This document shows positions 19,987 through 29,938 of a DNA stretch of 64,000 nucleotides, piece after piece. Source of the DNA: Halothiobacillus sp. GTDB taxonomy: Bacteria > Pseudomonadota > Gammaproteobacteria > Halothiobacillales > Halothiobacillaceae. The stretch is from NCBI GenBank assembly GCA_016278265.1, contig JADQCE010000002.1, forward strand, positions 372,001-436,000, given 5' to 3'. The first letter of the stretch is position 1, and every line of letters begins with the position of its first letter. A program made the translations under genes and the position numbers. The notes beneath the pieces are model-generated. The model had not been told where the DNA came from and did no database searches. It worked only from the letters and a program-made list of their open reading frames with translations.

Positions 19987-21366
19987 TCAAGTCGGTCCGA
20001 TCCTCTGGCAACGATTGTCCCCCTGAGACTGGGCGTGCTGAAGTGCTTCGAGGACGTGCCGGTAGGCTTCTTCGGAGGTCTGCCCGATCTCCAGGTCCGT
20101 CACGCCACAGGAGACCGTGATCTTCAGGCTGCTACCACCACGGCGCAGCCTGGTGCGTGTCATTCGCGTATGGATTCGGTCAGCCAGCTCGATGCCGACC
20201 GAGCCGTCCTGCTCGGCCAGGATTACGGCGAATCGTCCCGGGCCGATGCGTGCCAGGAAGTCGTTGTAGTGAATCTTGCGCGCGATCACCTGGACCATCA
20301 CGATCAATATCCTGTCGGCGGTTTCCTGGCCTTGCGACCGGATAAGCTCATCGAACTGGTCGATCTCGACGTATACCAGTGACTTGGGCGGTCGCTCCGG
20401 TGCGAGTCGCCCCAATTCCGCCTGCAGATGCTGTTCGAACGCGAAGGCGTTGGGGAGGGCGGTGAGCGGACAGCGATTGCGGTCACCGCACTGCTGCTTG
20501 AGCTTTGCCTCCTGCATCTGTGCCCGACGGATCACGGTGGTGAGGTAACCCCGCAAGCGCTGATTCTGGTTCTCGAACTCGGCCAGGCGCCCCCGCTCGG
20601 CCTCGTGAAATTCCCGCACCGACTCATGCAAGTGCTCGATCTGTGAACGGACGGTCTCCTTGAGGGCATTGATGTCCTCGGCGTGATCAATGTCCGATTT
20701 CAGGGCGTTTACCTGTTTGCCGAGCCGGCTGTCGAAGCGCTTCAGCTTGCCGCGCTGCTGCTCCGCCTCGCGCCCCTGGTTGAAGGCATCGTCCTCGATC
20801 CGCTGGACCGTGGTCTTGATCTCGTCGAGGAACTGGGCGAGTTCGGACTTTTCCTGCTCGATCATCTGTCGCATCTCGTTGATCAGAGCGACGGTTCGAT
20901 CGATCAGCAGGCTGGGGTTGGCATCGAACTGATGCTCGCGGATGCCGCCCAGCAGTCGTTGGCGGTGAGGCTCAAGGGGTTTGATCAGGGCGATTCCCTC
21001 GAGCAAGGGAGGGAGGAACTCGCGGACGAAGATCTTGCGCTGGTAGGCGGGTGATGCGGTTTCCGCGGCCGCATCCTCTTGCCTCGGAGATGGGTTTTCC
21101 AGCGTGCGCAAGCGCTCGGAGAGCTGATCGATGTCGCGCTGCATCTGGTCGAGCGGAAAGTCGGCATCCGTCTGTCGACGGGCATGACTGCGAATCCGGC
21201 GGCAGAGTGGCACCAGACTTGGGTAGGCCTCTTCAACCACGATGAGCGTTCGGCTCAGGGTCAGCTTGAACAGCTTGACCAGTTGCAGGTCGTGCTCTTC
21301 AAGACGGCTGAATTCCCGGAGCATGCGCTCGTAGCTCTTGCGGTAGAACTCTTCCGATTCTGGCAT
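19987..21366 (-). CDS. Degenerate GGDEF-domain protein
   Basis: 459 aa. The N-terminal 270 residues are helical with long coiled-coil stretches (ERLRTLEN, EQQRGKLKRFDSRLGKQ, HEAERGRLAEFENQNQRL). The C-terminal about 165 residues have the GGDEF fold (CPLTALPNAFAFEQHL, then LARIGPGRFAVIL, then TVSCGVTDL). The active-site loop reads IGPGRF instead of GG[DE]EF, so diguanylate cyclase activity is not expected. It may bind GTP or c-di-GMP or act as a scaffold. It is convergent with the WYL gene, 3 bases apart. Confidence 0.85.
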   Translation of the reverse strand: MPESEEFYRKSYERMLREFSRLEEHDLQLVKLFKLTLSRTLIVVEEAYPSLVPLCRRIRSHARRQTDADFPLDQMQRDIDQLSERLRTLENPSPRQEDAAAETASPAYQRKIFVREFLPPLLEGIALIKPLEPHRQRLLGGIREHQFDANPSLLIDRTVALINEMRQMIEQEKSELAQFLDEIKTTVQRIEDDAFNQGREAEQQRGKLKRFDSRLGKQVNALKSDIDHAEDINALKETVRSQIEHLHESVREFHEAERGRLAEFENQNQRLRGYLTTVIRRAQMQEAKLKQQCGDRNRCPLTALPNAFAFEQHLQAELGRLAPERPPKSLVYVEIDQFDELIRSQGQETADRILIVMVQVIARKIHYNDFLARIGPGRFAVILAEQDGSVGIELADRIHTRMTRTRLRRGGSSLKITVSCGVTDLEIGQTSEEAYRHVLEALQHAQSQGDNRCQRIGPT

Positions 21367-21603
21367 TCCCTGCTTCCCGATCTATTTCTTTTTCGCCCAG
21401 CATCAAACTACCCCAGTGTCATACTCGGGCAAAGAAGGAAGTGGCGCTTTGTGCTTGTATCAATCTCGATGACAAGTCGCACACCCGCTTGGCTCCCTTG
21501 GTCCATGGAGCGCATTGATGATGCGGGTGATGATGGTTTACCCACGCACCTCATTAACCAATAGGATGTCAATAACATATTGATTTATGAGGAGGTGTTC
21601 GTG

Positions 21604-21631
21604 TTGTAATCCCGGCGTTCCCGGCTATAAC
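21604..21631 (+). promoter_or_regulatory. Promoter of the GlcG/HbpS-like gene
   Basis: TTGTAA (21604-21609), 16-bp spacer, TATAAC (21626-21631), 37 bases before the start codon. It lies in the otherwise empty 301-base gap 21367-21667, in which I see nothing else. Confidence 0.5.
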
Positions 21632-21667
21632 AATGGGGTATGTCCACATAAAAAGGGGGAACCCGAG

Positions 21668-22168
21668 ATGAGCAAGGTACGCAATACGATTTTTGCCGGC
21701 ACGGCACTGATGATCACGGCCGCACCGCTGCACGCCGCTGAGGGCACGTTCGACACGCCGGCCTTGGTTCCCGAGGTGGCCGTGAAAGCCGTTGCAGCGG
21801 CCGTGGAGGCCTGTCGTGAGCAGAACGCCCAGGTCACCGCCGTGGTCGTGGGGCCGGACGGCACACCTCAGGCCCTCAAGCGCGACCGCTATGCCGGGCC
21901 GCACTCGGTGGAAACGGCCCAGAGCAAGGCGTGGACCGCGGTGAGCTTCCGCACCGATACCATCGAGCTGCACGGGACCAGCAAGCCCGGCGATGAAAGC
22001 TACGGCATCCAGCACCTCGCCGGCGTGACGATTCTCGGCGGTGGCAAGCAGATTACCTCCGACGGCCGTATCGTCGGCGGGATCGGGGTGTCCGGCTCGC
22101 CGAGCGGCAGCATCGACGACGAATGCGCCGCGGCCGGTATCGAGGCAATCCAGGACGATCTGCTCTGA
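21668..22168 (+). CDS. Exported GlcG/HbpS-family haem-binding-like protein
   Basis: 166 aa. The signal peptide MSKVRNTIFAGTALMITAAPLHAA (cleavage after HAA) is followed by a GlcG domain (VVVGPDGTPQALKRDRYAGPHSVETAQSKAWTAVSF, then GGIGVSGSPSGSIDDECAAAGIEAI). HbpS relatives bind haem outside the membrane or act in redox sensing; others are of unknown role. AAAGGGGGAA precedes the ATG at 21668. It is a single-gene unit closed by a terminator at 22235. Confidence 0.88.
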   Translation: MSKVRNTIFAGTALMITAAPLHAAEGTFDTPALVPEVAVKAVAAAVEACREQNAQVTAVVVGPDGTPQALKRDRYAGPHSVETAQSKAWTAVSFRTDTIELHGTSKPGDESYGIQHLAGVTILGGGKQITSDGRIVGGIGVSGSPSGSIDDECAAAGIEAIQDDLL

Positions 22169-22531
22169 GAGCGGCCAATCGTCATGACGCGCCGGTCCCG
22201 TCATGTCACCGCGGTGGCGTGACTCGAGAGCGATAACGCCCCTCTTCCGGGGCGTTTTTTGGTGCCTTTGCGGACAGGGACCAGGCTGTTTCCATCCCGG
22301 TCATTCGTCTTCGGTCCGTAATGCCCGCAGGTTGGAGAACGTGCGACTATCGCTTAGTGGAGTGGGATCTCCCAGCATGCTTTGCCGTGACGTGTAAGCC
22401 ACGTCGAGGAAGGGCAGGTGGTGGCAAGGACATCAACGGAAACCGGCTCGGTTTGGCGGGGAGGCTGTCGGGTGATCCCCCGTGTGTGAAGGAGAACTGC
22501 TTGAATCGCCTCAGGGCAAGGAGCCTGTTGC
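22169..22531. other. 363-base intergenic region before the ABC exporter operon
   Basis: Contains the terminator at 22235-22260 and a short palindrome GACGTG-TAAGC-CACGTC (22389-22405) that could be an operator for the downstream exporter genes. No gene-like reading frame or clear promoter was seen. Confidence 0.5.
22235..22260 (+). terminator. Rho-independent terminator after the GlcG-like gene
   Basis: AACGCCCC-TCTTCC-GGGGCGTT followed by TTTT. Confidence 0.9.
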
Positions 22532-23608
22532 ATGTCACCGATTCGTCGCCGCTGGTTGATCCGAATAATCGCCGTTTCCCTGGTGGTGGCCTTCCTTGGC
22601 TGGTGGGCCTGGCAGCAGTTAACCGTGGTGGACGAGTATCCCGGGCTGGCAAGTGGCAACGGGCGAATCGAGGCGGTGGAAATCGACATCGCGGCCAAGG
22701 TTCCCGGCCGGGTGGAATCGATCCTCGTCGATGAGGGCGAGTTCGTTACTACCGGTCAGCCGGTGGCCCGCATGGACACGCGCACGCTGGAGGCCGAGCT
22801 CCATCAGGCCGAGGCACGCCTGCGCCAGGCGAGCAGCGATGTGGTGACCGCCCGCAGCCAGGTGGCCCAGCGCGAGGCGGAAAAGGCCGCGGCCGAATCC
22901 CTGCTGGCACAGCGCCAGGCCGAGCTCGACATCGCCGAGAAGCGCCTGTCGCGCACCTCGCGGCTGGTGATTAGCGGGTCGGTTTCCCGGCAGGAGGTGG
23001 ACAACGACGAGGCGCGCGTGAAGGGAGCGGCCGCCGCGGTGAGCGCGGCGCGCGCTCAAATCGCCGCGGCCGAGGCGGCGACCGCCACCGCCCGGGCGCA
23101 GGTGGTCGGCACCGAGGAGGCCGTCGCCGCCGTCCGGGCAACCATCGAGCGCATCGAGGCCGATATCGCCGACAGCACCCTGTACGCCCCGCGGGACGGG
23201 CGCATCCAGTACCTGGTCGCCCAGCCGGGCGAGATCGTCGGCGCCGGCGGCCGGGTGTTGAACATGATCGATCTCAAGGACGTCTTCATGACCTTCTTTT
23301 TGCCCACCGATGTGGTCGGACGGATCGCCATTGGCGCCGAGGCAAGGCTGGTGATCGACGCCGCGCCGCAATACGTCATTCCCGCGCGCATCTCGTTCAT
23401 CAGCGACGTGGCGCAGTTCACCCCCAAGACGGTCGAGACTCGCGAGGAACGCCAGAAGCTGATGTTCCGCGTGCGTGCCCGCCTGCCGGTCGACCTGCTC
23501 GAGCGTTACATCGTGCAGGTCAAGACCGGCCTGCCGGGCGTGGCGTGGGTGCGCTATGACAACGAGCAGTCCTGGCCCGAGCATTTGGCGGTACGGGTGC
23601 CTGACTGA
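22532..23608 (+). CDS. HlyD-family periplasmic adaptor (YhiI-like)
   Basis: 358 aa. One N-terminal membrane anchor ([20 protein letters not shown]) is followed by a biotinyl/lipoyl half-motif ([26 protein letters not shown]), a long alpha-hairpin coiled coil (residues about 85-205, Ala/Glu/Arg-rich) and a beta-barrel ([23 protein letters not shown]). It would connect the ABC exporter encoded next to an outer-membrane channel such as TolC, which is not encoded here. It overlaps the next gene at ATGA. Confidence 0.92.
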   Translation: MSPIRRRWLIRIIAVSLVVAFLGWWAWQQLTVVDEYPGLASGNGRIEAVEIDIAAKVPGRVESILVDEGEFVTTGQPVARMDTRTLEAELHQAEARLRQASSDVVTARSQVAQREAEKAAAESLLAQRQAELDIAEKRLSRTSRLVISGSVSRQEVDNDEARVKGAAAAVSAARAQIAAAEAATATARAQVVGTEEAVAAVRATIERIEADIADSTLYAPRDGRIQYLVAQPGEIVGAGGRVLNMIDLKDVFMTFFLPTDVVGRIAIGAEARLVIDAAPQYVIPARISFISDVAQFTPKTVETREERQKLMFRVRARLPVDLLERYIVQVKTGLPGVAWVRYDNEQSWPEHLAVRVPD

Positions 23609-26349
23609 TGGCCGATACCGCGCCGGTGGCCCGCCTGCGCGGGGTCGGACTGCGCTACGGGGAGACGGTCGCGCTCGACGGGATCGACCTCGATATCCCG
23701 GCCGGGCAGATGGTCGGGCTGATCGGCCCGGACGGCGTCGGCAAATCCAGTCTGCTGGCGCTGGTGGCCGGCGCCCGAATGATCCAGTCCGGTTCGATCG
23801 AAGTCCTCGGCGGCGATATCGGCCGGGCGCGCTTTCGTGGCCGGGTCAGCCCGCGCATCGCCTACATGCCGCAGGGCCTGGGTCGCAATCTCTACCCGAC
23901 CCTGTCGGTGTTCGAGAACGTCGATTTCTTCGGCGGGCTGTTCGGGCATGCCCCGGTCGAGCGCCGGCGACGCATCACCGAGTTGCTTGAGGCCACCGGC
24001 CTGGCCCCGTTTGCCGACCGACCGGTAGGCAAGCTGTCCGGCGGCATGAAGCAGAAGCTCGGCTTGTGCTGTGCGCTGATCCATTCGCCGGACCTGCTGA
24101 TCCTCGATGAGCCGACCACCGGCGTCGACCCGCTCTCGCGCCGCCAGTTCTGGCGCCTGATCGAACGGATCCGCGCCCAGCATGACGGCATGAGCGTACT
24201 GGTGGCCACCGCCTACATCGAAGAGGCCGAACGCTTCGACTGCCTAGTGGCGATGGATGCCGGCCGGGTGCTGGCGACGGGATCGCCTGAGGCCTTGCTG
24301 GAGCAGACGGGACGGGAGACGCTCGAGTCGGCCTTCATTTCGCTGCTGCCGGCAGGCGAACGCCACGAGCATCGCCCGGTCGACCACAGCGCGCATCCCG
24401 ACACGAAGACCGCTCCGGTCGCCATCGAGGCTCGGGGGCTGACCAAGCATTTCGGCACCTTCACCGCGGTGGAGGACGTCAGCTTTTCCATCCCCCGGGG
24501 CGAGATCTTCGGCTTCGTCGGTTCGAACGGTTGTGGCAAGACCACCACGATGAAGATGCTCACCGGCCTGCTGCCGGCAAGCGACGGCGAGGCCCGGCTG
24601 TTCGGCCACCGCCTCGACCCGCATGATCTCGCCACCCGCCACCGGGTCGGTTACATGACCCAGGGGTTTTCGCTCTATGGCGAGTTGACCGTCCGGCAGA
24701 ACCTCGAGCTGCATGCTCGGCTATTTGGACTGGCACGCGCGGCGGTCGGCGAGCGGGTGAAAGCCGTGGCCAGCCGCTTCGGCCTCGATCGGGTCATGGA
24801 CGCGCTTCCCAACGAACTGCCGCTGGGCGATCGCCAGCGCCTGTCGCTGGCCGTGGCCTTGGTGCACGAGCCGGAGATCCTGATCCTCGACGAGCCCACC
24901 TCGGGCGTCGATCCGATTGCCCGCGACGCGTTCTGGCGCACCCTGATTGAGCTGGCCCGCGACGAGCAGGTGACCATCTTCATCTCGACGCACTTCATGA
25001 ACGAGGCCGAGCGCTGCGACCGGCTCTCGCTGATGCATGCCGGGCGGGTGCTGGTCACCGGCACGCCCGAGGAGGTGGTCGCCTCCCGCGGGGCGGCGGA
25101 CCTCGAGGCGGCGTTCATCGACTACCTCGAGGCCGCCGCCGAGACCGACGAGTCGGCAATGCCGGGCACCGGTGAGGAGTCGGCGGAACTCGCGGGCGGT
25201 CGGCCGTCCACCCGCCGCGCTGCGTTCAGTGCCCGGCGCCTGGCCGCCTACGCGCACCGGGAAGGTCGCGAGCTTACGCGTGATCCGATCCGGCTGACGC
25301 TCGCCGCCCTGGGCACCCTGCTGCTCATGCTGGTGCTCGGCTACGGCATGAACATGGACGTCGATGACCTGACCTTCGCGGTGCTCGACCGCGACAGCAC
25401 CACGGTCAGCCGCGACTACGTCGCCGGGCTGTCGGGCTCGCGGTACTTCATTGAGCACCCGCCAGTAAGCGATTACGCGGAGCTCGACCGCCGCATGCGC
25501 TCGGGCGAACTGGGGTTGGTGATCGAGATCCCGCCGGGCTTTGCGCGCGACCTGGCGCGGGGCTCGCCGGTCGAGGTGGGGGCCTGGGTGGATGGCGCGA
25601 TGCCCACCCGCGCCGAGACCCTGGTCGGCTACGCCCAGGGCATGCACCAGCACTGGTTGGCCATGCGGGCGCGCGAGGCGGTGGGCGAGGCCGCCCTGGT
25701 CGGTCCGGCCTCGATCGAGCCACGCTTTCGCTACAACCCGGACGTGAAAAGCCTGCCAGCGATGGTGCCGGCGATGATCCCGTTGCTGCTGATGCTGATC
25801 CCCGCCATCCTGAGCGCCTTGTCGGTGGTGCGCGAGAAGGAGCTGGGGTCGATCGTGAACTTCTACGTCACCCCGGTCACGCGCCTGGAGTTCCTGCTCG
25901 GCAAGCAATTGCCCTACGTGGTGCTGGCGATGGGCAACTACCTGCTGCTGGTGGCGCTGGCGGTGATCGTCTTCGGCGTGCCGATCACCGGCAGCTTCCT
26001 TGCCCTGAGCCTGGCCGCGCTGTTGTACGTGTTCGCCTCGACGGCCCTGGGACTGCTGATCTCCACCTTCGTAAAGAGCCAGCTGGCGGCCATCTTCGGC
26101 ACGGCGATCCTCACCATGATTCCGTCGACGCAGTACTCGGGGCTGATCGACCCGGTCACCGCGCTCGAGGGGCTGGGCGCGGTGATCGGGCAGGTGTTCC
26201 CGGCGACGCACTTCGTCACCATCGCGCGCGGCACGTTCTCCAAGGCACTGGGCTTCGAGGATCTGGCTGGCTCGTTTTTGCCGCTGCTGCTGGCTGGCCC
26301 GGTGATGATCGCGATCGCCACCCTCTTGCTGAGAAAACAGGAGCGATAG
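23608..26349 (+). CDS. ABC exporter, two ATPase domains fused to ABC-2 permease (RbbA/YhiH type)
   Basis: 913 aa. The first nucleotide-binding domain has Walker [10 protein letters not shown] and signature [10 protein letters not shown]. The second has Walker [10 protein letters not shown], but its signature is changed to [14 protein letters not shown]-terminal ABC-2 permease of about six membrane segments begins near residue 565. With the HlyD-like protein before it and the ABC-2 protein after it, it matches the yhiI-rbbA-yhhJ type export cassette of unknown substrate (drug or lipid export is suggested for relatives). An earlier ribosome-associated ATPase role proposed for RbbA is not evident here. 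Confidence 0.92.
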   Translation: MADTAPVARLRGVGLRYGETVALDGIDLDIPAGQMVGLIGPDGVGKSSLLALVAGARMIQSGSIEVLGGDIGRARFRGRVSPRIAYMPQGLGRNLYPTLSVFENVDFFGGLFGHAPVERRRRITELLEATGLAPFADRPVGKLSGGMKQKLGLCCALIHSPDLLILDEPTTGVDPLSRRQFWRLIERIRAQHDGMSVLVATAYIEEAERFDCLVAMDAGRVLATGSPEALLEQTGRETLESAFISLLPAGERHEHRPVDHSAHPDTKTAPVAIEARGLTKHFGTFTAVEDVSFSIPRGEIFGFVGSNGCGKTTTMKMLTGLLPASDGEARLFGHRLDPHDLATRHRVGYMTQGFSLYGELTVRQNLELHARLFGLARAAVGERVKAVASRFGLDRVMDALPNELPLGDRQRLSLAVALVHEPEILILDEPTSGVDPIARDAFWRTLIELARDEQVTIFISTHFMNEAERCDRLSLMHAGRVLVTGTPEEVVASRGAADLEAAFIDYLEAAAETDESAMPGTGEESAELAGGRPSTRRAAFSARRLAAYAHREGRELTRDPIRLTLAALGTLLLMLVLGYGMNMDVDDLTFAVLDRDSTTVSRDYVAGLSGSRYFIEHPPVSDYAELDRRMRSGELGLVIEIPPGFARDLARGSPVEVGAWVDGAMPTRAETLVGYAQGMHQHWLAMRAREAVGEAALVGPASIEPRFRYNPDVKSLPAMVPAMIPLLLMLIPAILSALSVVREKELGSIVNFYVTPVTRLEFLLGKQLPYVVLAMGNYLLLVALAVIVFGVPITGSFLALSLAALLYVFASTALGLLISTFVKSQLAAIFGTAILTMIPSTQYSGLIDPVTALEGLGAVIGQVFPATHFVTIARGTFSKALGFEDLAGSFLPLLLAGPVMIAIATLLLRKQER

Positions 26350-26353
26350 GGGC

Positions 26354-27472
26354 ATGTGGCGCAATATCTGGTATTTGGGCCTGAAGGAATTTCGCAGCCT
26401 GTGGCGCGACACGATCATGCTGGTTCTGATCGTCTTTGCCTTCTCGCTCGCGATCTACACTGCCGCCACCGCCATGCCGGAGACGCTCAACAAGGCCCCG
26501 ATCGCGATCGTCGACGAGGACCGCTCGCCGCTGTCGATGCGCATTGCCGATGCCTTCTACCCGCCGTCGTTCCTGCCGCCGCGCCTGATTTCCGCCGTTG
26601 AGATGGACGAGCGCATGGATGCCGGCCTGGATACCTTCGCCCTGCATATCCCCTCCGGATTCCAGCGCGACGTGCTGGCCGGGCGTAGCCCGACCATCCA
26701 GCTGAACGTCGATGCCACCCGCATGAGCCAGGCCTTCGTCGGCAGCGGCTATATCCAGGCGATCGTGCAGGGGGAGATCGAGGCCTTTCTCGCCGCCGAT
26801 CGCGAGGTGAACACCCCGCCGGTCGAGCTGGTCTGGCGGGCCCGGTTCAACCCGGAGTTGCAGGCATCGTGGTTCGGTGCCGTCACGGAGCTGATCAACA
26901 ACATCACCATGCTCGCGATCGTGCTTACCGGCGCGGCGCTGCTACGCGAACGTGAGCACGGCACGGTCGAGCACCTGCTGGTCATGCCGGTCACACCCTT
27001 CGAGATCATGGCCAGCAAGGTATGGTCGATGACCGTGGTCGTGCTGGTGGCCGCGACGTTTTCCCTGACCATTGTCGTGCAGGGCCTGCTCGCCATCCCG
27101 ATCGAGGGATCGGTGATGCTGTTCTTGGCCGGCGCACTGTTGCACCTGTTCGCGACCACGTCGCTGGGGATCTTTCTCGCGACCATCGCCCGCTCGATGC
27201 CGCAGTTCGGGTTGCTGATCCTGATGGTGCTTTTGCCGCTGCAGATCCTTTCCGGCGGGATGACCCCGGCCGAGAGTCTCCCCGACTGGATACATCTGTT
27301 GATGCAGGCCGCGCCGACGTTGCACTTCGTCGCCATGGCGCAGGCCGTGCTTTTTCGCGGGGCGGGGTTCGAGATGGTCTGGCCGCAATTCGCCGCGCTG
27401 GCCGCGATCGGTGGCATCCTTTTCATGCTCTCGCTGGCGCGATTCCGGCGGATGCTGGCGGATCTCGGCTGA
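26354..27472 (+). CDS. ABC-2 type permease (YhhJ-like)
   Basis: 372 aa: one N-terminal helix, a periplasmic domain of about 150 residues, then five C-terminal helices (TELINNITMLAIVLTGAALLREREHGTVEHLLVMPVTP is the family signature). It is the second membrane half of the exporter, four bases after the ATPase-permease gene and so in the same operon. No terminator is visible; the next gene converges four bases away. Confidence 0.9.
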   Translation: MWRNIWYLGLKEFRSLWRDTIMLVLIVFAFSLAIYTAATAMPETLNKAPIAIVDEDRSPLSMRIADAFYPPSFLPPRLISAVEMDERMDAGLDTFALHIPSGFQRDVLAGRSPTIQLNVDATRMSQAFVGSGYIQAIVQGEIEAFLAADREVNTPPVELVWRARFNPELQASWFGAVTELINNITMLAIVLTGAALLREREHGTVEHLLVMPVTPFEIMASKVWSMTVVVLVAATFSLTIVVQGLLAIPIEGSVMLFLAGALLHLFATTSLGIFLATIARSMPQFGLLILMVLLPLQILSGGMTPAESLPDWIHLLMQAAPTLHFVAMAQAVLFRGAGFEMVWPQFAALAAIGGILFMLSLARFRRMLADLG

Positions 27473-27476
27473 GAGG

Positions 27477-28031
27477 CTAGACAGATCCGGCGGTCAGCTC
27501 GACGAGGCAGTGCCACACGCGCCGGCGCAGCACGGGGTGGCCCCGGTCGAGTCGGCGGATCAGGCTGACCTTCTCGGCGAGATAGGTAGGGGCAAACTCG
27601 GGGTCGTGGCGGGCGATCGACTGCACGTTGTGCAGCACATCGGCGTACTTGATCGTCTGGGCGCGCGGCTCGGCGCGGGCGACATGGTCGTGATCGATAC
27701 GCTTGCGGCTGGCGCGCTCGCCGTCGGCCCGGGTGGAAGGATTGGTCAGCGAGAGGACCATCCGCACCACCGAACGGGGCATCTCGCGCGCCAGGTCAGC
27801 GGCCGTCACCGGCGTGTCCTCGACCACGTCGTGGAGCAGGGCGGCGGCCAGCACCAGTGGATCGCTGTGAAACGGCGCGACCGTGAGGGCGACGGCGATC
27901 GGGTGCGAGACAAAGGGTTCGTGCGTGTAACGGCGCACCTGGCCGTCATGCGCCTCGGTCGCGATCGCCAGCGCGTGGCGCACCACGAGCGAGGGGTGAC
28001 GGGTGAGCGGGTTGGTGAAAGGCGTGGTCAT
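27477..28031 (-). CDS. HD-domain hydrolase, Mesh1/SpoT-HD-like
   Basis: 184 aa. An HD phosphohydrolase core resembles the (p)ppGpp hydrolase half of SpoT and stand-alone Mesh1/SAH proteins: HDGQVRRYTHEPFVSHPIAVA, AALLHDVVEDT (HD motif near residue 70) and TIKYADVLHNVQSI. No synthetase or TGS domain follows, so it would be hydrolase-only. The ATG at 28031 is chosen over an upstream one that lacks homology. Alarmone or NADPH hydrolysis is inferred from the family only. Confidence 0.83.
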   Translation of the reverse strand: MTTPFTNPLTRHPSLVVRHALAIATEAHDGQVRRYTHEPFVSHPIAVALTVAPFHSDPLVLAAALLHDVVEDTPVTAADLAREMPRSVVRMVLSLTNPSTRADGERASRKRIDHDHVARAEPRAQTIKYADVLHNVQSIARHDPEFAPTYLAEKVSLIRRLDRGHPVLRRRVWHCLVELTAGSV

Positions 28032-28237
28032 GGAGGCGCGGTTATCGTGGCGAGGCCTTGGTGCTGAATGGAGGCGGGGCCAAGTGTGCCCGGCCAATCA
28101 TCGACGCTCAAGTCGCCCCGTTGGGCCGCGAGACGGCACCGGGTCAATGCAACCTGCGCTTTGATGGATTGCGAGTCCCGGTGGTCGTATCGTGTGGGGT
28201 AGGCATATGCGCCCCCTCACAACCAGCGAGTGTTTTC

Positions 28238-28834
28238 ATGACTCTATCCCGTCGCCCGTATTCCCGCTTCCGGTCCGCCCTGCGTCGCCCGGTTGGCGCC
28301 CTGATCGTCGTCTTGGGCCTAAGTGCCCCTATCCTGACGATTGCCGCCGACACCGGCGGCTCGGCGATGGACCTCTACGACGAGGTGCGCTTTGTCGATC
28401 ACCTGGCCGACCTGCCGGCGGATCTGGCCTGGATGCAGAAGCACGACAAGCCGATGATGGTGTTCTTTCACGCAAGCTATTGCGGCTATTGCCAAAAGAT
28501 CGACGATGAATTCCTCATCCCCATGCGCCTCGACCCGGACTACCAGGGGCGCATGATCATCCGCCGGGTCCAGATCGATTCCGAGGATCGTTTCATTGGT
28601 GTCGACGGCAACTGGAAGGAGCCGGCGGCGTTTGCCGATGCGCTGGACGTGCGGGGCGTGCCCTATGTGCTGTTCTTCTCCCCCGAGGGCGAGCGGATCG
28701 GCGAGATCACCGGCGCCGCCCCGGCGTTCTACAACCACTATCTGGAACGCAATATCGACCGCGCTGAACGCTGCGCCAGGGACATGGGCCCCCCGGAATG
28801 CCGCGAGTTCATCGACCGGCCGGGCCTGAAATAG
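28238..28834 (+). CDS. Exported thioredoxin-like protein, copy A
   Basis: 198 aa. A signal peptide (about 38 residues, ending TIAA) precedes a thioredoxin fold with active site CGYC in HASYCGYCQKIDDEF and cis-Pro segment VRGVPYVLFFSPEG. It resembles SoxW/thioredoxin_7-type periplasmic thiol-disulfide proteins. After the fold come two further cysteines (AERCARDMGPPECREF) that are conserved in copy B at 45097, and which may form a structural disulfide. The two copies are nearly identical over the mature domain. Confidence 0.85.
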   Translation: MTLSRRPYSRFRSALRRPVGALIVVLGLSAPILTIAADTGGSAMDLYDEVRFVDHLADLPADLAWMQKHDKPMMVFFHASYCGYCQKIDDEFLIPMRLDPDYQGRMIIRRVQIDSEDRFIGVDGNWKEPAAFADALDVRGVPYVLFFSPEGERIGEITGAAPAFYNHYLERNIDRAERCARDMGPPECREFIDRPGLK

Positions 28835-28889
28835 GCGTCCGCTCCCGCACGTTGGACGCGCGAGTGCATCAGGTTCAGGACACGAAAAC

Positions 28890-28913
28890 GCCGCCCTTGT
28901 GAGGCGGCATTTC
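28890..28913 (+). terminator. Hairpin/terminator after thioredoxin-like copy A
   Basis: GCCGCC-CTTGTGA-GGCGGC then ATTT. Same loop class as hairpins at 35639, 45746 and 46134. The weak T-tract makes termination efficiency uncertain. Confidence 0.55.
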
Positions 28914-29039
28914 CGTTTGAGGGGGGCTTGCGTGGTTCGGCGTGGTGGCCACGGAGGATCGGGTTGAGCATCCCGCCGCTCGGCTGCCAGCGCAATTTGC
29001 GTCGACGCGGCACGGCCTCGTTCGTTCCATCGGCGCGAA

Positions 29040-29486
29040 TCAGAGTCGCGGCCCGCCGACCCTATTCTTGATCCGCTTGAGCAACGTCTGGCACTCCACG
29101 CTGACGATGCCCGCGCGGCCGTAAATCTGCCGTGACGCGAAGTCCAACAGCGAGTCGGACGAATCCGTCAGCGTGTGGACGTGCAGGCTTCTCATGTCAC
29201 TCATGATGTAGAGGCTGATCACCTCCGGTTGGTCGGCAAGCGCCTGTGCCACTTCCTCGATGGCGTCCGGCGAGGCCTTGATGTCGAGGAAGGCCGAAAC
29301 GGACTTGCCCAGCTTCTCCGGGTCGATCACCGCGGTGAATTGCTCGATCGAGCCGCCATCCAGCAATGCCTGCACCCGGTCACGGACATGGGCCCGCGTC
29401 ACGCCTAGCTGGCGGGCGATTTCGGCGTAGGCCAATCGCCCGTCCTTGATCAGCAGACCGATGATTTCGGTGTCCAGTCGATTCAC
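29040..29486 (-). CDS. Lrp/AsnC-family transcriptional regulator
   Basis: 148 aa. An N-terminal AsnC-type HTH (LDTEIIGLLIKDGRLAYAEIARQLGVTRAHVRDRVQALL) is followed by a RAM-like ligand/oligomerisation domain. The start is GTG at 29486, because GGGGGAG lies seven bases upstream and homology begins there (VNRLDTEI). It is divergent from the TRAP/gamma-glutamyltransferase operon, which suggests it responds to an amino acid or related compound handled by that operon. Confidence 0.88.
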   Translation of the reverse strand: MNRLDTEIIGLLIKDGRLAYAEIARQLGVTRAHVRDRVQALLDGGSIEQFTAVIDPEKLGKSVSAFLDIKASPDAIEEVAQALADQPEVISLYIMSDMRSLHVHTLTDSSDSLLDFASRQIYGRAGIVSVECQTLLKRIKNRVGGPRL

Positions 29487-29938
29487 AAGTGTCTCCCCCG
29501 GTATGTCTCGGCATTGGTTCTGCAGGTTTCCTGCCAGTGCCTGCCAGTGGCTTCGGCATCCTCGTGGTGGGGGAGAGGGGGCGTGCCGTGGGATTCTCGG
29601 CACCGCCGTGGTGCAAACGAGCACCATTACGCCGCACCAGGTGACAATCGGGGGCGGTGGAGTGGGAAAAGCAGGTGAGAGAGGCGCGAAGGGTCCAGTA
29701 CGGGCTGACATGTGATTCCGCGAGGGGCGAATACCTTACAAAGCGATACTCGGCCTGCGCCGTCGACGCGCCAGTGTGGTGCGTGAGGCGGCAACTGAGC
29801 CTGCACGACCATGTCGGTCAAGATGCTGAAATAACGATAAAAAAACAGGTTTCCTTGTTGCTGGCACGAAGCTCGCAATCCCTGGGGTGTCGCAGACGAA
29901 TGTAAACGCCTGCCTTTCATCCCACGGAGGAAGACCGT
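29487..29938. other. 452-base divergent regulatory region
   Basis: Lies between the Lrp-type gene and the TRAP operon. It contains a strong -24/-12 promoter candidate at 29862-29879 reading rightward. No gene is seen. Any enhancer-binding site for a sigma54 activator would be expected here; I could not define one. Confidence 0.55.
29862..29879 (+). promoter_or_regulatory. Sigma54 (-24/-12) promoter of the TRAP operon
   Basis: TGGCACGAAGCTCGCAA: GG (29864-29865) and GC (29876-29877) separated by exactly 10 bases, with the TGGCACG half perfect. Predicted start of transcription is about 29888, 50 bases before the DctP-like start codon. Confidence 0.7.

Larger units (their letters stand above)
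28081..29035. repeat. Duplicated segment, copy A (pairs with 44945-45891)
   Basis: The stretch from CAAGTGTGCCCG through the thioredoxin-like gene to CGTTCCATCGGCG aligns end to end with 44945-45891, including about 150 bases upstream and about 200 bases downstream of the gene. Non-coding parts are clearly related but diverged, so the duplication is not very recent. Confidence 0.85.
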
